Source: Polaromonas vacuolata (GTDB lineage Bacteria > Pseudomonadota > Gammaproteobacteria > Burkholderiales > Burkholderiaceae_C). From it: DNA of 64,000 bases. The stretch lies in NCBI RefSeq assembly GCF_012584515.1, contig NZ_CP051461.1, positions 3,281,501 through 3,345,500 on the forward strand, written 5' to 3'. Shown here piece by piece: positions 9,579 to 18,505 of the stretch (the stretch's first letter is position 1; every line of letters starts with the position of its first letter). The translations under genes were made by a program, and so were the position numbers. The notes beneath the pieces are model-generated. The model worked only from the letters and a program-made list of their open reading frames with translations, was not told where the DNA came from and ran no database searches.

Positions 9579-10226
9579 ATGATGCAAGAACCGACCCGAA
9601 TCATAGCTATTCGCCATGGCGAGACGCACTGGAATGTGGATAGCCGAATTCAAGGCCAGCTAGACATCCCACTCAATGCGCTGGGTCGCAGTCAAGCCAG
9701 TCGTTTGGCTCAGGCGCTCAAAGATGAGCCAGTGCGTGCGATTTATGCCAGCAGTTTGACCCGGGCTTGGGAAACTGCGCAATATCTGGGCCGTGCGCTA
9801 GAACTCGATGTGGTGCCAGAGCTAGGTTTGCGTGAGCGCGGCTTTGGTGACTTTGAGGGCAAGACTTTTGCCGAAATACAGGCTGAGTTACCCGACCAGT
9901 CCCAACTCTGGCGCACCCGCGATCCGCACTTTAGCCCTCTAGGCGGCGAGTCGTTGACGGATTTGCGCCTGCGCGTGTTGGAAGCCGCTAGCCGGCTCGC
10001 TGCCCAACACCCGGGCGAGTTGATTGCGCTAGTGGGCCACGGCGGCGTAATGGATGTGCTTTACCGCGCCGCAACCCGGCTGGGAATTCAGGCACCGCGC
10101 ACGTGGGAGTTGGGCAATGCAGCCATCAACCGTTTGCTTTGGACGCCCGAAGGATTTAGTTTGGTGGGTTGGGCAGATACCAATCACCTGGATGACGATG
10201 CGCTCGATGAAACTAGCGTGGCCTAA
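9579..10226 (+). CDS. Histidine phosphatase family protein (phosphoglycerate mutase-like)
   Basis: 215 residues. The RHGE motif (residues 12-15, R-H-G-E-T-H-W-N) supplies the phospho-accepting His. Y-A-S-S-L-T-R-A-W-E-T-A, an E-R-G-F-G-D-F-E-G segment and the second His in A-L-V-G-H-G-G complete the active site. The fold covers cofactor-dependent phosphoglycerate mutases, alpha-ribazole phosphatases (CobC) and broad phosphatases, and I cannot decide among them. No cobalamin genes are nearby. It follows ttcA by 21 bases and is probably in the same transcript. Confidence 0.85.
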   Translation: MMQEPTRIIAIRHGETHWNVDSRIQGQLDIPLNALGRSQASRLAQALKDEPVRAIYASSLTRAWETAQYLGRALELDVVPELGLRERGFGDFEGKTFAEIQAELPDQSQLWRTRDPHFSPLGGESLTDLRLRVLEAASRLAAQHPGELIALVGHGGVMDVLYRAATRLGIQAPRTWELGNAAINRLLWTPEGFSLVGWADTNHLDDDALDETSVA

Positions 10227-10246
10227 AAAAGTTTTTAAACTTTTTT
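10225..10246. terminator. AT-only palindrome between convergent genes
   Basis: A perfect 10-bp inverted repeat (AAAAAAGTTT and AAACTTTTTT around a TT loop) sits exactly between the ends of the phosphatase gene and ruvB. Its position and flanking T/A runs suggest a bidirectional terminator, but the stem has only one G-C pair per side plus A-T pairs, so efficiency is doubtful. Confidence 0.4.
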
Positions 10247-10251
10247 AACTT

Positions 10252-11313
10252 TTAAGACAGCGTCTCATTGCCGCGATTCGGCGGCGTTACACCCAAATGC
10301 AAATACGCCGCCAAGGTGGCAATCCGCCCACGCGGCGTGCGCTGCAAAAAGCCTTGTTGAATTAAGTAAGGTTCGATCACGTCTTCAATCGTGTCGCGCT
10401 CCTCGCCTATGCTGGCGGCGATGTTATCCAGACCGACTGGCCCACCATCAAAGCGGTGAATCACGGCCTCTAACAACTTGCGGTCCATCACATCAAAACC
10501 TTTGGGATCAACGTCCAGCATGGCCAGTGCAAGATTGGCGATCGCCAAGGTGATTTGGCCGTCGCCTTTGACATCCGCATAGTCACGCACGCGGCGCAGC
10601 AAGCGGTTGGCGATGCGCGGTGTGCCGCGCGAGCGGCGGGCGATTTCAAAGCCGCCGTCCGCATCCATCGGAGCATTGAGCAAGCCAGCACTGCGTTTGA
10701 CGATGCGGGCAAGTTCTTCGGGGGTGTAGAACTCCAGCCGGGCGACTATGCCAAAACGATCGCGCAGCGGGTTGGTCAGCATGCCGGCACGGGTGGTTGC
10801 GCCCACTAGCGTGAAGGGCTGTAAATCTAGCTTGATACTGCGCGCAGCCGGGCCGTCACCAATCATGATGTCAATTTGATAGTCCTCTAACGCGGGATAC
10901 AAAATTTCTTCGACGACCGGGCTTAGGCGGTGAATTTCATCAATGAAAAGCACATCGTTTTTTTCTAGATTGGTCAGCAGTGCGGCCAAGTCTTTAGGCT
11001 TTTCTAACACCGGCCCGCTGGTCTGGCGCATATTCACGCCTAACTCGTGGGCAATGATGTGAGACAGCGTGGTTTTACCCAAACCGGGTGGCCCAAACAG
11101 CAGCACATGGTCAAGCGCTTCACCGCGTTTTTTGGCTGCACCTATGAAAATTTGCAACTGCTCACGCGCTTTGACTTGGCCCACATAGTCGTCAAACAAC
11201 TTGGGCCTGAGGGCGCGCTCTATCGCCTCCTCGCCGGGCGACGCAGGTGCGGCGGAAATGACGCGTTTGGGTGGTGGCGGGCCGGGCAGGAAATTATCGG
11301 TTTGTATGCTCAT
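10252..11313 (-). CDS. ruvB: Holliday junction branch migration ATPase RuvB
   Basis: 353 residues, the usual RuvB length. An N-terminal [11 protein letters not shown] is followed by Walker A GPPGLGKT, Walker B F-I-D-E-I-H-R-L, the sensor region V-G-A-T-T-R-A-G and the winged-helix C-terminus ending Q-R-T-P-R-G-R. It forms hexameric rings on both sides of the RuvA-bound junction and drives branch migration in recombinational repair. ruvA lies 170 bases upstream on the same strand. ruvC is not in the window. Confidence 0.97.
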   Translation of the reverse strand: MSIQTDNFLPGPPPPKRVISAAPASPGEEAIERALRPKLFDDYVGQVKAREQLQIFIGAAKKRGEALDHVLLFGPPGLGKTTLSHIIAHELGVNMRQTSGPVLEKPKDLAALLTNLEKNDVLFIDEIHRLSPVVEEILYPALEDYQIDIMIGDGPAARSIKLDLQPFTLVGATTRAGMLTNPLRDRFGIVARLEFYTPEELARIVKRSAGLLNAPMDADGGFEIARRSRGTPRIANRLLRRVRDYADVKGDGQITLAIANLALAMLDVDPKGFDVMDRKLLEAVIHRFDGGPVGLDNIAASIGEERDTIEDVIEPYLIQQGFLQRTPRGRIATLAAYLHLGVTPPNRGNETLS

Positions 11314-11483
11314 AGGTAGCTTGCATTGTAGGCAGCGCGGGCTGGGCGCTAGACCTTATTGCTCAAGGCCTGCCTATGTCAGCGGTTTGGTTTTTTGCTC
11401 TTAACAGCACTGGCTAGCGCTTGCCTTACCGAGTCTGAGTGGGCGCTTTGCTCGGCTACTTTCGCAGCGCTATTGCACTCAGA

Positions 11484-12056
11484 CTATTTACCCAACGCTT
11501 TGAGCGCAAGCTTTATACCGTCGCTCACGCCAATCTCAGAGGGCAAAGCCTTGAGTGCTAAGGCCGCATCGCGGTCGCTATAACCGAGGGCAATCAGCGC
11601 CTGCAAGATATCCGATGAGTTGTCGTCTTTAAACGTCGCACTCACGCCAATGTCTGCGCCTAGCTTGCCTTTGAGTTCGAGCAGCAAACGCTCGGCGGTT
11701 TTCTTGCCAATGCCGGGTACTTTGATGATGCGGCCGGCTTCTTGACTGGTGATGGCTTGGGCCAAGTCTTGCACGCTCATACCGCTCAGCACACTGAGAG
11801 CGGTGCGCGGGCCAACGCCAGAGATTTTGATCAGCTCGCGAAACGCGGCTCGCTCTGGCGAGCTGCCAAAGCCGTAGAGAATTTGGGCATCTTCCCGGAC
11901 CACGAAATGCGTCAGCAGGCTGACTTTCTCGCCCAATCCGGGCAGGTTGTAAAAAGTGCTCATGGGCACAAGTAGCTCGTAGCCTACGCCATTGCAATCC
12001 ACCAGAATTTCTGGTGGGTTTTTCTCGGCCAGTTGGCCCTGTATTCTGCCTATCAT
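11484..12056 (-). CDS. ruvA: Holliday junction branch migration protein RuvA
   Basis: 190 residues from the ATG at 12056 (MIGRIQGQL), the canonical RuvA N-terminus; the frame runs eight codons further but lacks homology there. An OB-fold domain (1-65) is followed by helix-hairpin-helix motifs ([10 protein letters not shown] and [12 protein letters not shown]) that bind the junction, then a flexible linker and a C-terminal RuvB-binding domain. It holds the four-way junction in square form for RuvB. It is upstream of ruvB on the same strand, presumably in one transcript despite a 170-base gap. Confidence 0.95.
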   Translation of the reverse strand: MIGRIQGQLAEKNPPEILVDCNGVGYELLVPMSTFYNLPGLGEKVSLLTHFVVREDAQILYGFGSSPERAAFRELIKISGVGPRTALSVLSGMSVQDLAQAITSQEAGRIIKVPGIGKKTAERLLLELKGKLGADIGVSATFKDDNSSDILQALIALGYSDRDAALALKALPSEIGVSDGIKLALKALGK

Positions 12057-12170
12057 GTAAGTCCTATTTTTCAGAGTCATTATCAGTCAAGCCGCACGGG
12101 TCAAGCAGACAAGCGGACAATGTAGATTGCGCCCGATAACCGTCTAGGCAAAGCCAAGGAAAGTCCACTT

Positions 12171-13202
12171 TTGATACTACGCCACACCTTCACGCCACCC
12201 AACAATACCCGTATGAGCAATCTTTGCGGGGCCATGGATGGCCACATCCGCAGCATAGAAACCGCGCTCGATGTAACCATCGCCCACCGCTTTGAGCAAT
12301 TCAAAATTGACGGCCACAAAGCCCGCGCCACCCAAGCGCTAGAGGTGCTGCAAGCGCTGTATGAAATCGCCCAGCGCCCGATTCCAGAAGAAACCGTGCA
12401 ACTCATGCTGGCTGGCGACACGGCTTTGGCTAAAGCGCCTGACGGCAGCAGCGCACTGTCAACAAGGCGCGCCGATTTACGCGCGCGCACTGTCAACCAA
12501 GCCACTTACCTAGACAACATCGCCACCCACGACATTACCTTTGGCATTGGTCCGGCCGGCACGGGCAAGACTTATTTAGCCGTGGCCTGCGCTGTCGATG
12601 CACTTGAACGCAGCGTGGTGCAGCGCATCGTACTGACGCGGCCGGCGGTTGAAGCCGGTGAGCGTCTGGGATTTTTACCCGGCGACTTAAATCAAAAGGT
12701 CGATCCGTATCTGCGGCCGCTGTATGACGCGCTGCATGAACTGATGGGTTTTGAGCGCGTACAAAAAGCTTTTGAGCGCCAACAAATTGAAATCGCGCCG
12801 CTAGCTTTTATGCGTGGCCGCACGCTCAACCATGCGTTTGTAATTTTGGACGAGGCGCAAAACACCACGCCAGAGCAGATGAAAATGTTTTTAACCCGCA
12901 TCGGTTTCGGCAGCCGCGCCGTGGTGACGGGCGACATCAGCCAAGTCGATTTGCCGCGCACCCAACTCAGTGGTTTGGTCGATGCTGAGCGCGTGCTCAA
13001 ACGCGTCAAAGGCATTGCGATTACCCGGCTCACGAGTGCCGACGTGGTGCGCCATCCCTTGGTCGCACGCATAGTTGACGCCTACGACAAAACTCAGAGT
13101 GGCTCAGCTGGGGAGGACTCGGAGGTAGATATTTCTGACGCCCAAGAAGTCGTCATACCGATTGCCAGACCCGGCCGCACCAGGAGCAGAAATGGCACTT
13201 AA
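12171..13202 (+). CDS. PhoH family ATPase (PhoL-like)
   Basis: 343 residues. The start is a TTG with an AAGGAAAG site eight bases upstream; it gives the N-terminus M-I-L-R-H-T-F-T-P-P-N-N typical of PhoH proteins. A KH-like N-terminal region is followed by the P-loop GPAGTGKT, R-P-x-V-E-A-G-E-x-L-G-F-L-P-G-D and Walker B V-I-L-D-E-A-Q-N. PhoH/YbeZ works with YbeY in RNA handling, and here it overlaps ybeY by 11 bases, the conserved pairing. If TTG is not used, the next ATG is at 12213. The C-terminal 40 residues are variable. Confidence 0.92.
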   Translation: MILRHTFTPPNNTRMSNLCGAMDGHIRSIETALDVTIAHRFEQFKIDGHKARATQALEVLQALYEIAQRPIPEETVQLMLAGDTALAKAPDGSSALSTRRADLRARTVNQATYLDNIATHDITFGIGPAGTGKTYLAVACAVDALERSVVQRIVLTRPAVEAGERLGFLPGDLNQKVDPYLRPLYDALHELMGFERVQKAFERQQIEIAPLAFMRGRTLNHAFVILDEAQNTTPEQMKMFLTRIGFGSRAVVTGDISQVDLPRTQLSGLVDAERVLKRVKGIAITRLTSADVVRHPLVARIVDAYDKTQSGSAGEDSEVDISDAQEVVIPIARPGRTRSRNGT

Positions 13203-13644
13203 AGACTTGAGCTTATCGCTGCAATTTGGCGATCTCGATGACGCCGCACTGCACCGCGCCGCCCTGCCGCGCCACAGCGTGACACGCTGGATTCGCCATG
13301 CGCTAGACCTAGATGCCGAAATCACAGTGCGCATAGTCGGCGCCCAAGAAGGCCAAGCGCTTAACAATAGTTATCGGCAAAAAGACTACGCCACCAATGT
13401 GCTGACCTTTGACTACACCCAAGAGCCCATGATCATGGCCGACTTGGTACTGTGCGCGCCAGTGGTTGCCAAAGAAGCCCAGGAAAACGGCAAAAGTCTG
13501 AAAGACCACTACGCGCATTTACTGGTTCACGGCACCTTGCATGCGCAAGGCTGGGACCATGAAACCAGCCAAGAAGATGCCGAAGAAATGGAAGCCAGGG
13601 AGACCGAAATTTTGGCCGGTTTAGGCATAGAAAACCCTTACTAA
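13192..13644 (+). CDS. ybeY: Endoribonuclease YbeY (16S rRNA maturation)
   Basis: 150 residues from the ATG at 13192, preceded by AGGAG and overlapping the end of phoH. It carries the zinc-binding H-G-T-L-H-A-Q-G-W-D-H motif (H-G-x-L-H-x-x-G-x-D-H) and the upstream Y-R-x-K-D-Y-A-T-N-V-L-T-F segment of UPF0054. YbeY is a metallo-endoribonuclease needed for 16S rRNA 3' end processing and ribosome quality control. Co-transcription with phoH is expected from the overlap. Confidence 0.95.
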   Translation: MALKDLSLSLQFGDLDDAALHRAALPRHSVTRWIRHALDLDAEITVRIVGAQEGQALNNSYRQKDYATNVLTFDYTQEPMIMADLVLCAPVVAKEAQENGKSLKDHYAHLLVHGTLHAQGWDHETSQEDAEEMEARETEILAGLGIENPY

Positions 13645-13792
13645 GCTTACTTACTAAGCGTCATTACTAAGCGCGCCTAAAGTCACCTACAAAAAACCAC
13701 TGTCCGTCTCAGAACTGGCGCGGTCTTTTTGTCAAAACTCAATCTCTGGCGTTACTAAAAATCGGATTGTCTCGAACCGATTCAGCCACGCG

Positions 13793-14725
13793 TCAAGGCT
13801 TGAGTAGCGCCGCCAGTGAAAGTGACTGCACCACCGCGGGATAGCTAGGAACAAGGCGCTGCAAACCAACTTCTTGCGCCCACTGCTGCAACTGCGCTTC
13901 GCGCGCAACGACAAGGTTGACTGCCGCGATGACTTCGGGCTTACCAGCCAACGCGACCCAACCCATGTTGATGCCTAAACTTTGGGCTGGTCCTGCGCGC
14001 AGACGCAGTGGCGAAGCCGTGCGTTGGCGGTAAACATCCCAAGCGGTGCTGGGCATTAACATTGCGTCGACTCTGCCGCTTTCTAACGCCGCCCAGCGGT
14101 CATCTAACTTGCTCATGGACACCATGTTTGGCACCAGTGCGCCGCCTTGATAGGTGGCGATCAACGTACCCTCTAAAGTGCCAGCAATCACGCCTATTTT
14201 TTGACCACGTAGTTCACCTAAAGTGTTGGCCCGCGGCGCGTCCTCGCGCTGCACTAACTGCAAGGCCATGCCTTGGTAGGGATCGCTCGCCACCACATGG
14301 CCAAGGACCACATCGGCACGCTCACGCGGCCGCTTGGCACCCGGGTAGTCAGGCGTCTTAGCCTTGAGACGACTGGGCGGACCAAGGTCAGCCGCAAGCA
14401 AGGGAAAGCCGCTGACCAAATCGCACACACCCGCTGACAGCAGCGCATTGACTTCAACCGCAAAATTAGCGTCTTGTTCCAGTTCAGACTCAAACGGCAC
14501 TAGGCGCAGGGGTCTACCCAACTCTTGTGCCACGGCCTTTGCCATGCTCACATCAAAACCACTCAATTGGCTTTTGTGCGCCACTGACAAAGGCGCGTTG
14601 TCTTCGCTCATGCAAACCGTTAGTACTGGCTTGCTGACGCTTGACTGAGCCAACGCAGCACTGGCAAGACAGCTCAAGGCGGTCATTAAAACGACCCGTC
14701 CGAGTTTGAAAGTAACTCTCAACAT
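13793..14725 (-). CDS. xoxJ: Periplasmic substrate-binding-like protein, XoxJ/MxaJ type
   Basis: About 310 residues. The signal peptide ends near ALAQ; the mature part resembles family 3 solute-binding proteins (L-T-V-C-M-S-E-D-N-A-P-L-S, G-F-D-V-S-M-A-K-A-V-A). There is no transporter nearby. Its place as the last gene of a PQQ dehydrogenase / cytochrome c operon identifies it as XoxJ/MxaJ-like. These are periplasmic proteins thought to help activate or mature the dehydrogenase. The ATG at 14725 has AAGGAG eight bases upstream and lies one base beyond the cytochrome stop. The gene name is inferred from context. Confidence 0.8.
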   Translation of the reverse strand: MLRVTFKLGRVVLMTALSCLASAALAQSSVSKPVLTVCMSEDNAPLSVAHKSQLSGFDVSMAKAVAQELGRPLRLVPFESELEQDANFAVEVNALLSAGVCDLVSGFPLLAADLGPPSRLKAKTPDYPGAKRPRERADVVLGHVVASDPYQGMALQLVQREDAPRANTLGELRGQKIGVIAGTLEGTLIATYQGGALVPNMVSMSKLDDRWAALESGRVDAMLMPSTAWDVYRQRTASPLRLRAGPAQSLGINMGWVALAGKPEVIAAVNLVVAREAQLQQWAQEVGLQRLVPSYPAVVQSLSLAALLKP

Positions 14726-14726
14726 C

Positions 14727-15089
14727 TCACATCTCCTTGCCGCCGCGGGTAGAAACATAGGCCCACAACCACTGAATCGCGCCTGGCTCTAGTGCATCCT
14801 TAAATGACGGCATATTGTTTTTACCGTGGGTCACGGAGTTAAAAAACCGGTCCGGCGCGTCTGTGGGGAAACGGCGTAAATCGTAAGACGAAGTCCCCGA
14901 GCTCACCATGTTGCGGCCATGGCACTGCGCGCAGGTGCGGTCGTACTGGGTTTTGCCTTGGTTCACCAGCGCTTGAGTCGCTGGGCCGGGCGCCGGTATC
15001 ATAGCGGGGTCGGTATTGGTTTGTGCGTAGGCCGCTTGCGAAGAGGCGGCCAAACACAGTAGCAAAAGATGTAGGCCTCTCATCTTCAT
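14727..15089 (-). CDS. xoxG: c-type cytochrome, XoxG-like electron acceptor
   Basis: 120 residues with a signal peptide ending near AYAQ and one haem-binding motif CAQCH. A Met in N-N-M-P-S-F is the likely distal haem ligand. It should be the periplasmic electron acceptor of the adjacent PQQ dehydrogenase, passing electrons towards a terminal oxidase. Its ATG overlaps the dehydrogenase stop codon as ATGA, indicating translational coupling and fixing the start at 15089. The frame also runs to 15107, which would need a six-codon overlap. Confidence 0.85.
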   Translation of the reverse strand: MKMRGLHLLLLCLAASSQAAYAQTNTDPAMIPAPGPATQALVNQGKTQYDRTCAQCHGRNMVSSGTSSYDLRRFPTDAPDRFFNSVTHGKNNMPSFKDALEPGAIQWLWAYVSTRGGKEM

Positions 15090-16753
15090 TCGACCGCAAA
15101 CGTCCATACCGAGCCACCAGCCGGCACTTGCGACATGCGCTCATCGCCCAGCAAGGCCCAGACACCACCGGAGCCAGACACCACGCTGACATACTGCTTG
15201 CCGTCTTGTACAAAAGTCACCGGTAAACCGATGATGCCGGAGCTGGTCTGGAACTCGTAGAGCTTTTTACCGTTCTCTGCATCCACCGCAATAAACTCAC
15301 CCGTGGCCGCGCCCGTAAAGACCAAGCCGCCGGCGGTAGACAGAGTGCCCGCCATGCTGGGCTGACCGGGCCACGCCATCTGCCATTTACTCTTGCCAGT
15401 CATGGGGTCGAGAGCGCTCAGGAATCCGTGAGGTTCATCCTTGGGCATATTCACGCCACGGTAATTTACGCCCACATACCACTCACCCCTTTTGTATTCG
15501 GGTTTGGACAATTGGTAAGGCCAGCTGATATTGAGCGTATTGGCATAGGCCAAGCCGGTCTGAGGATTCCAAGACATCGGCGACCAGTTTTTGCCGCCCA
15601 GTACCGAAGGGAAAATTTCTACGTCTTCACCCGCGCGCGCTTTCTTGTCCATCTCGCTGTGCACCGGGCGACCGGTCTTGAGGTCTATGCGATCAGCCCA
15701 ATTAACTTTCACATACGGATTAGCGGCCAATAACTCACCACTGGCACGGTCCAGCACATACATAAAGCCGTTGCGATTGGCTTGCGTCAACACTTTTCGG
15801 TCTTTGCCAGCTATCTTCATGTCAACCAACATGCCTACTTCTGTCGAATCGTAATCGTAGGGATCGTTGGGGCTGAACTGATAGTGCCAGACTAACTCAC
15901 CGGTTTTGGGCCGAAACGCGACCACTGAGTTGATGTAGAGGTTGTCGCCCTTGCGTACATTGGGGTTCCAAGGACCACCGTTGCCTGTGCCCCAATAAAC
16001 CAGATCCAACTCGGGGTCGTAAGCACCTGTCAGCCAGGTCGGTGCACCGCCCTTTAGATGGGTATCGCCCGGCCAGGTGTCGCCGCCTTTTTGGTCTGGC
16101 GCTGCGGTGGTGTAGAAACGCCAGAGTTTTTTACCGGTTTCAGGATCCCAGCCATCGATAAAACCACGCGTGCCGTATTCGCCGCCAGCGATGCCGGTGA
16201 TGACAACACCGTTGGCAATTAACGGCGCGCTGGTCATGGCTTGGCCATTTTGATAATCAGCGGCTTTACTCTTCCAGAGCTGCTTCCCGGTTTTGGCGTC
16301 CATCGCCACGATATGCGCATCTAAGGTGGCACGAAATAACTTGCCGTCGTAGATTGCGACGCCGCGGTTCAAGATTCCGCAGCAAGCCATTTTGAAAACG
16401 TCTTGCGGCAAGTCAAATTCTTGTTTCCAAATTTGCTTACCGGTGACAGGGTTGATGGCCACCGTGGTGTTGTGGGTCGTCACATACATAACGCCTTGGT
16501 AGATGATGGGCTGAGACTCTTGACTTTGCGAGTTGTTCAGGCTGTAGGCCCAAACCGGATGCAGCTTGCTGGCATTGCCTTTGTTAATTTGCTTCAGCGA
16601 GCTGTAGCGCTGATTGTTGTAACCCATGCCGTAGGTCAGTACATCACCGTTAGTGGCGGCGTCGCGCTTTAAATCGTCAAGGCTTTGCGCGTGAGCACTG
16701 CCCAGCGCCAACAGCAACACCGCGCTGCAAAAAAGGGTAGGTTTGATAAACAT
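15086..16753 (-). CDS. xoxF: PQQ-dependent alcohol dehydrogenase, lanthanide (XoxF-like) type
   Basis: 555 residues from the ATG at 16753 (AAGGA nine bases upstream); the longer frame to 16888 adds unrelated sequence. The signal peptide ends at AHAQ. An eight-bladed propeller carries the vicinal disulfide C124-C125 (M-A-C-C-G) that stacks on PQQ. Candidate metal ligands are E192 (G-G-E-Y-G-T-R-G) and N258 (G-T-G-N-G-G-P-W-N-P). D300 is the catalytic base and D302 the extra Asp of lanthanide enzymes (Y-D-Y-D). Calcium enzymes (MxaF) have a small residue at the last position. It oxidises methanol or other primary alcohols in the periplasm, passing electrons to the cytochrome encoded next. The exact substrate is undetermined, and no PQQ synthesis genes are in the window. 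Confidence 0.9.
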   Translation of the reverse strand: MFIKPTLFCSAVLLLALGSAHAQSLDDLKRDAATNGDVLTYGMGYNNQRYSSLKQINKGNASKLHPVWAYSLNNSQSQESQPIIYQGVMYVTTHNTTVAINPVTGKQIWKQEFDLPQDVFKMACCGILNRGVAIYDGKLFRATLDAHIVAMDAKTGKQLWKSKAADYQNGQAMTSAPLIANGVVITGIAGGEYGTRGFIDGWDPETGKKLWRFYTTAAPDQKGGDTWPGDTHLKGGAPTWLTGAYDPELDLVYWGTGNGGPWNPNVRKGDNLYINSVVAFRPKTGELVWHYQFSPNDPYDYDSTEVGMLVDMKIAGKDRKVLTQANRNGFMYVLDRASGELLAANPYVKVNWADRIDLKTGRPVHSEMDKKARAGEDVEIFPSVLGGKNWSPMSWNPQTGLAYANTLNISWPYQLSKPEYKRGEWYVGVNYRGVNMPKDEPHGFLSALDPMTGKSKWQMAWPGQPSMAGTLSTAGGLVFTGAATGEFIAVDAENGKKLYEFQTSSGIIGLPVTFVQDGKQYVSVVSGSGGVWALLGDERMSQVPAGGSVWTFAVE

Positions 16754-16858
16754 GTTGTGCATCCTTGTCGTAGTTATTGCTGCATCGCTTTTGTTCGCTC
16801 TCATACACATATTAAAAAATTCATCGACCCTGCGCACCAAGGTGTTTTCCCTTGGACA

Positions 16859-16883
16859 CATCTGTTCCGAGTCGGAACAGATG
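16859..16883. promoter_or_regulatory. Perfect 11-bp inverted repeat, candidate operator for xoxF / regulator
   Basis: CATCTGTTCCG at 16859-16869 and its exact complement at 16873-16883 are separated by three bases. The dyad lies between the divergent xoxF and AcoR-like regulator genes, about 105 bases from either start. Fis-type HTH activators bind dyads of this kind. I found no matching -24/-12 sigma-54 promoter next to it. There is no U-run, so it is unlikely to be a terminator. Confidence 0.6.
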
Positions 16884-16984
16884 AGCAACTAAAGCGACAG
16901 CAACCGAGGGTTTTTCCGGTTACCATGTTGTGGCTAGTTTCCCAAGCTGTAAGTTGTATAAATTGTTCAGAAAGCCTTTGCCAC

Positions 16985-18235
16985 ATGAACACCCAAAACC
17001 TGCCGACGCAGATTTTTTTTCGCACGCAGGAGCAGCGCACTGCACTGGCGCGAGAGCAATTTTTTGAAGATGGCATACGTCCCTCTGGCCTCGTCAGCGA
17101 AACCGTGATTCAGTCTTGGGATAGGTGCCGCCAGCTCGGCCAGCAGCGCGATAAGCTACCGACTTTGGACCCCGTAGGCAGAGCTGCTTTGAGTACTGCG
17201 CTGGCCCGCAATGAAAAACTCATGCAAGCGGCCCGCTTGGAGCTCGATCAACTCCAAACGTCGCTCAGCGGCACCCATTGCCGAGTCTTGCTGACCGACG
17301 AGCGCGGCGTGATCATGCACGTCTCGCAAGACACGGACGAGGCGAATCAGACGGTGCTGGATAAAGTCTCGCGCGTGGGTGTGAATGTGACTGAAAGCCG
17401 CTTGGGCACCGCAGCCACCGGCATAGTGGTGCACACAGGTCATGCCAGCCAAGTCAAGGGCGGTGAGCACTTCTATAACCCGTTTCGCGAATTACAGTGT
17501 GCTGCAGCGCCGATTCGTGATATTCATGGCCAGCTTGCAAGTGTTTTAAATCTGTCTACCGAAGCGCATGACTTTGGTTTTGATCCGGCTGCGGTAGTCG
17601 GCCTTTTTGCCACCATGATAGGCAACCGACTGCAAGTTTCGCAATCGCCAGAGTTGTTGGTGTTGCATTTCCAAACCGTTCACAGCCTGTTGGGAACACC
17701 TATGGAAGGTCTGATGGGAATAGACACAAATGGTCGCGTCATTTGGGTCAACCGCGTCGGCCATAGCTTGCTGGGCGTGGATCAACAAGTAGAGATGCTG
17801 CACGTAAATGACGTACTCGGTATCGACTTGCACGCATTGGTAGGCTTGTATGCTGCCAGCCAACGACAGCAGATAAAGTTGCCCAGCGGTCTGAGCATCT
17901 GGGTCAAGGCTTTTATGCAGGGCAGCCAAAGCGCTAGTAACTTTCATATGACAGGCGCATCCGCCGCTGCACAAACATCACAAACATCACAAATGCAGGC
18001 AAGCGCAACGCTTAGCGTCCCGCCTTTAAAGCCATCGCCATCGCTCAATGCAGAAGATTGCGCACCACTCTCGCCAGCGGCGCAAAGTCATAACGACTGC
18101 ATCTCGTCGTTGGCGCAATCACAACAACGCCTGATTGGACAAACCTTAATCGATCAGCATGGCAACGTGGCAAAAACAGCGCGTTTGCTAGGCGTGTCAC
18201 GTGGTTTGGTTTATCGCCATATGCGCAAAAGTTAA
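16985..18235 (+). CDS. AcoR-like regulator: GAF, PAS-like and Fis-type HTH, no AAA+ domain
   Basis: 416 residues from the ATG at 16985; the frame opens upstream at 16685 but without homology. Residues about 20-60 resemble the N-terminal segment of AcoR-type regulators (S-W-D-R-C). A GAF domain follows (about 90-215, with S-R-L-G-T-A-A-T-G and F-Y-N-P-F-R-E-L-Q-C), then a PAS-like region (about 230-300), a Ser/Pro/Gln-rich linker and a Fis-type HTH (about 378-413, G-N-V-A-K-T-A-R-L-L-G-V-S-R-G). The central sigma-54-interacting AAA+ module (GESGTGKE, GAFTGA) is absent. It is divergent from the xox operon, so it probably senses a pathway molecule and controls xoxF, perhaps through the dyad at 16859-16883. 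Confidence 0.85.
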   Translation: MNTQNLPTQIFFRTQEQRTALAREQFFEDGIRPSGLVSETVIQSWDRCRQLGQQRDKLPTLDPVGRAALSTALARNEKLMQAARLELDQLQTSLSGTHCRVLLTDERGVIMHVSQDTDEANQTVLDKVSRVGVNVTESRLGTAATGIVVHTGHASQVKGGEHFYNPFRELQCAAAPIRDIHGQLASVLNLSTEAHDFGFDPAAVVGLFATMIGNRLQVSQSPELLVLHFQTVHSLLGTPMEGLMGIDTNGRVIWVNRVGHSLLGVDQQVEMLHVNDVLGIDLHALVGLYAASQRQQIKLPSGLSIWVKAFMQGSQSASNFHMTGASAAAQTSQTSQMQASATLSVPPLKPSPSLNAEDCAPLSPAAQSHNDCISSLAQSQQRLIGQTLIDQHGNVAKTARLLGVSRGLVYRHMRKS

Positions 18236-18299
18236 GCGGACAAAGGCGTATCGTCATCAAGTAATACTTAGCGATAAAGACCTGAACGAGATAAAAATA

Positions 18300-18363
18300 G
18301 TCTGAGTAAATGGCTTAGTAAGTGGTCTAAGCAAAAGATCTAAGCAAGAGGTCTGACAAAACC
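18300..18363. repeat. Degenerate 12-13 bp direct repeats
   Basis: About five imperfect units follow one another: GTCTGAGTAAATG, GCTTAGTAAGTG, GTCTAAGCAAAAG, ATCTAAGCAAGAG and GTCTGACAAAACC. They lie in the 270-base gap between the regulator and the fic gene. Units differ at several positions and there are no spacers, so this is not a CRISPR array. It could be a decayed tandem duplication or a cluster of binding sites. Confidence 0.5.
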
Positions 18364-18505
18364 TATTCAAAGACGACAAACTCACTTTTTTACTCGCCGC
18401 GCGGCCACACAAAACAGCACAGCCGCGCTGAACCAGTACACACATCGGCATAGCTATGATGCGATTACGTCATGCAATCAAATCACTTTTTGATATGATT
18501 AGCAC

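Noticed and set aside
16754..16984. Sigma-54 (-24/-12) promoter for xoxF
   Set aside because: No TGGCAC-N5-TTGCA-like sequence with the required spacing on either strand of the gap.
18300..18363. Possible CRISPR array
   Set aside because: Units of 12-13 bp are degenerate and directly adjacent with no spacers; no cas genes nearby.
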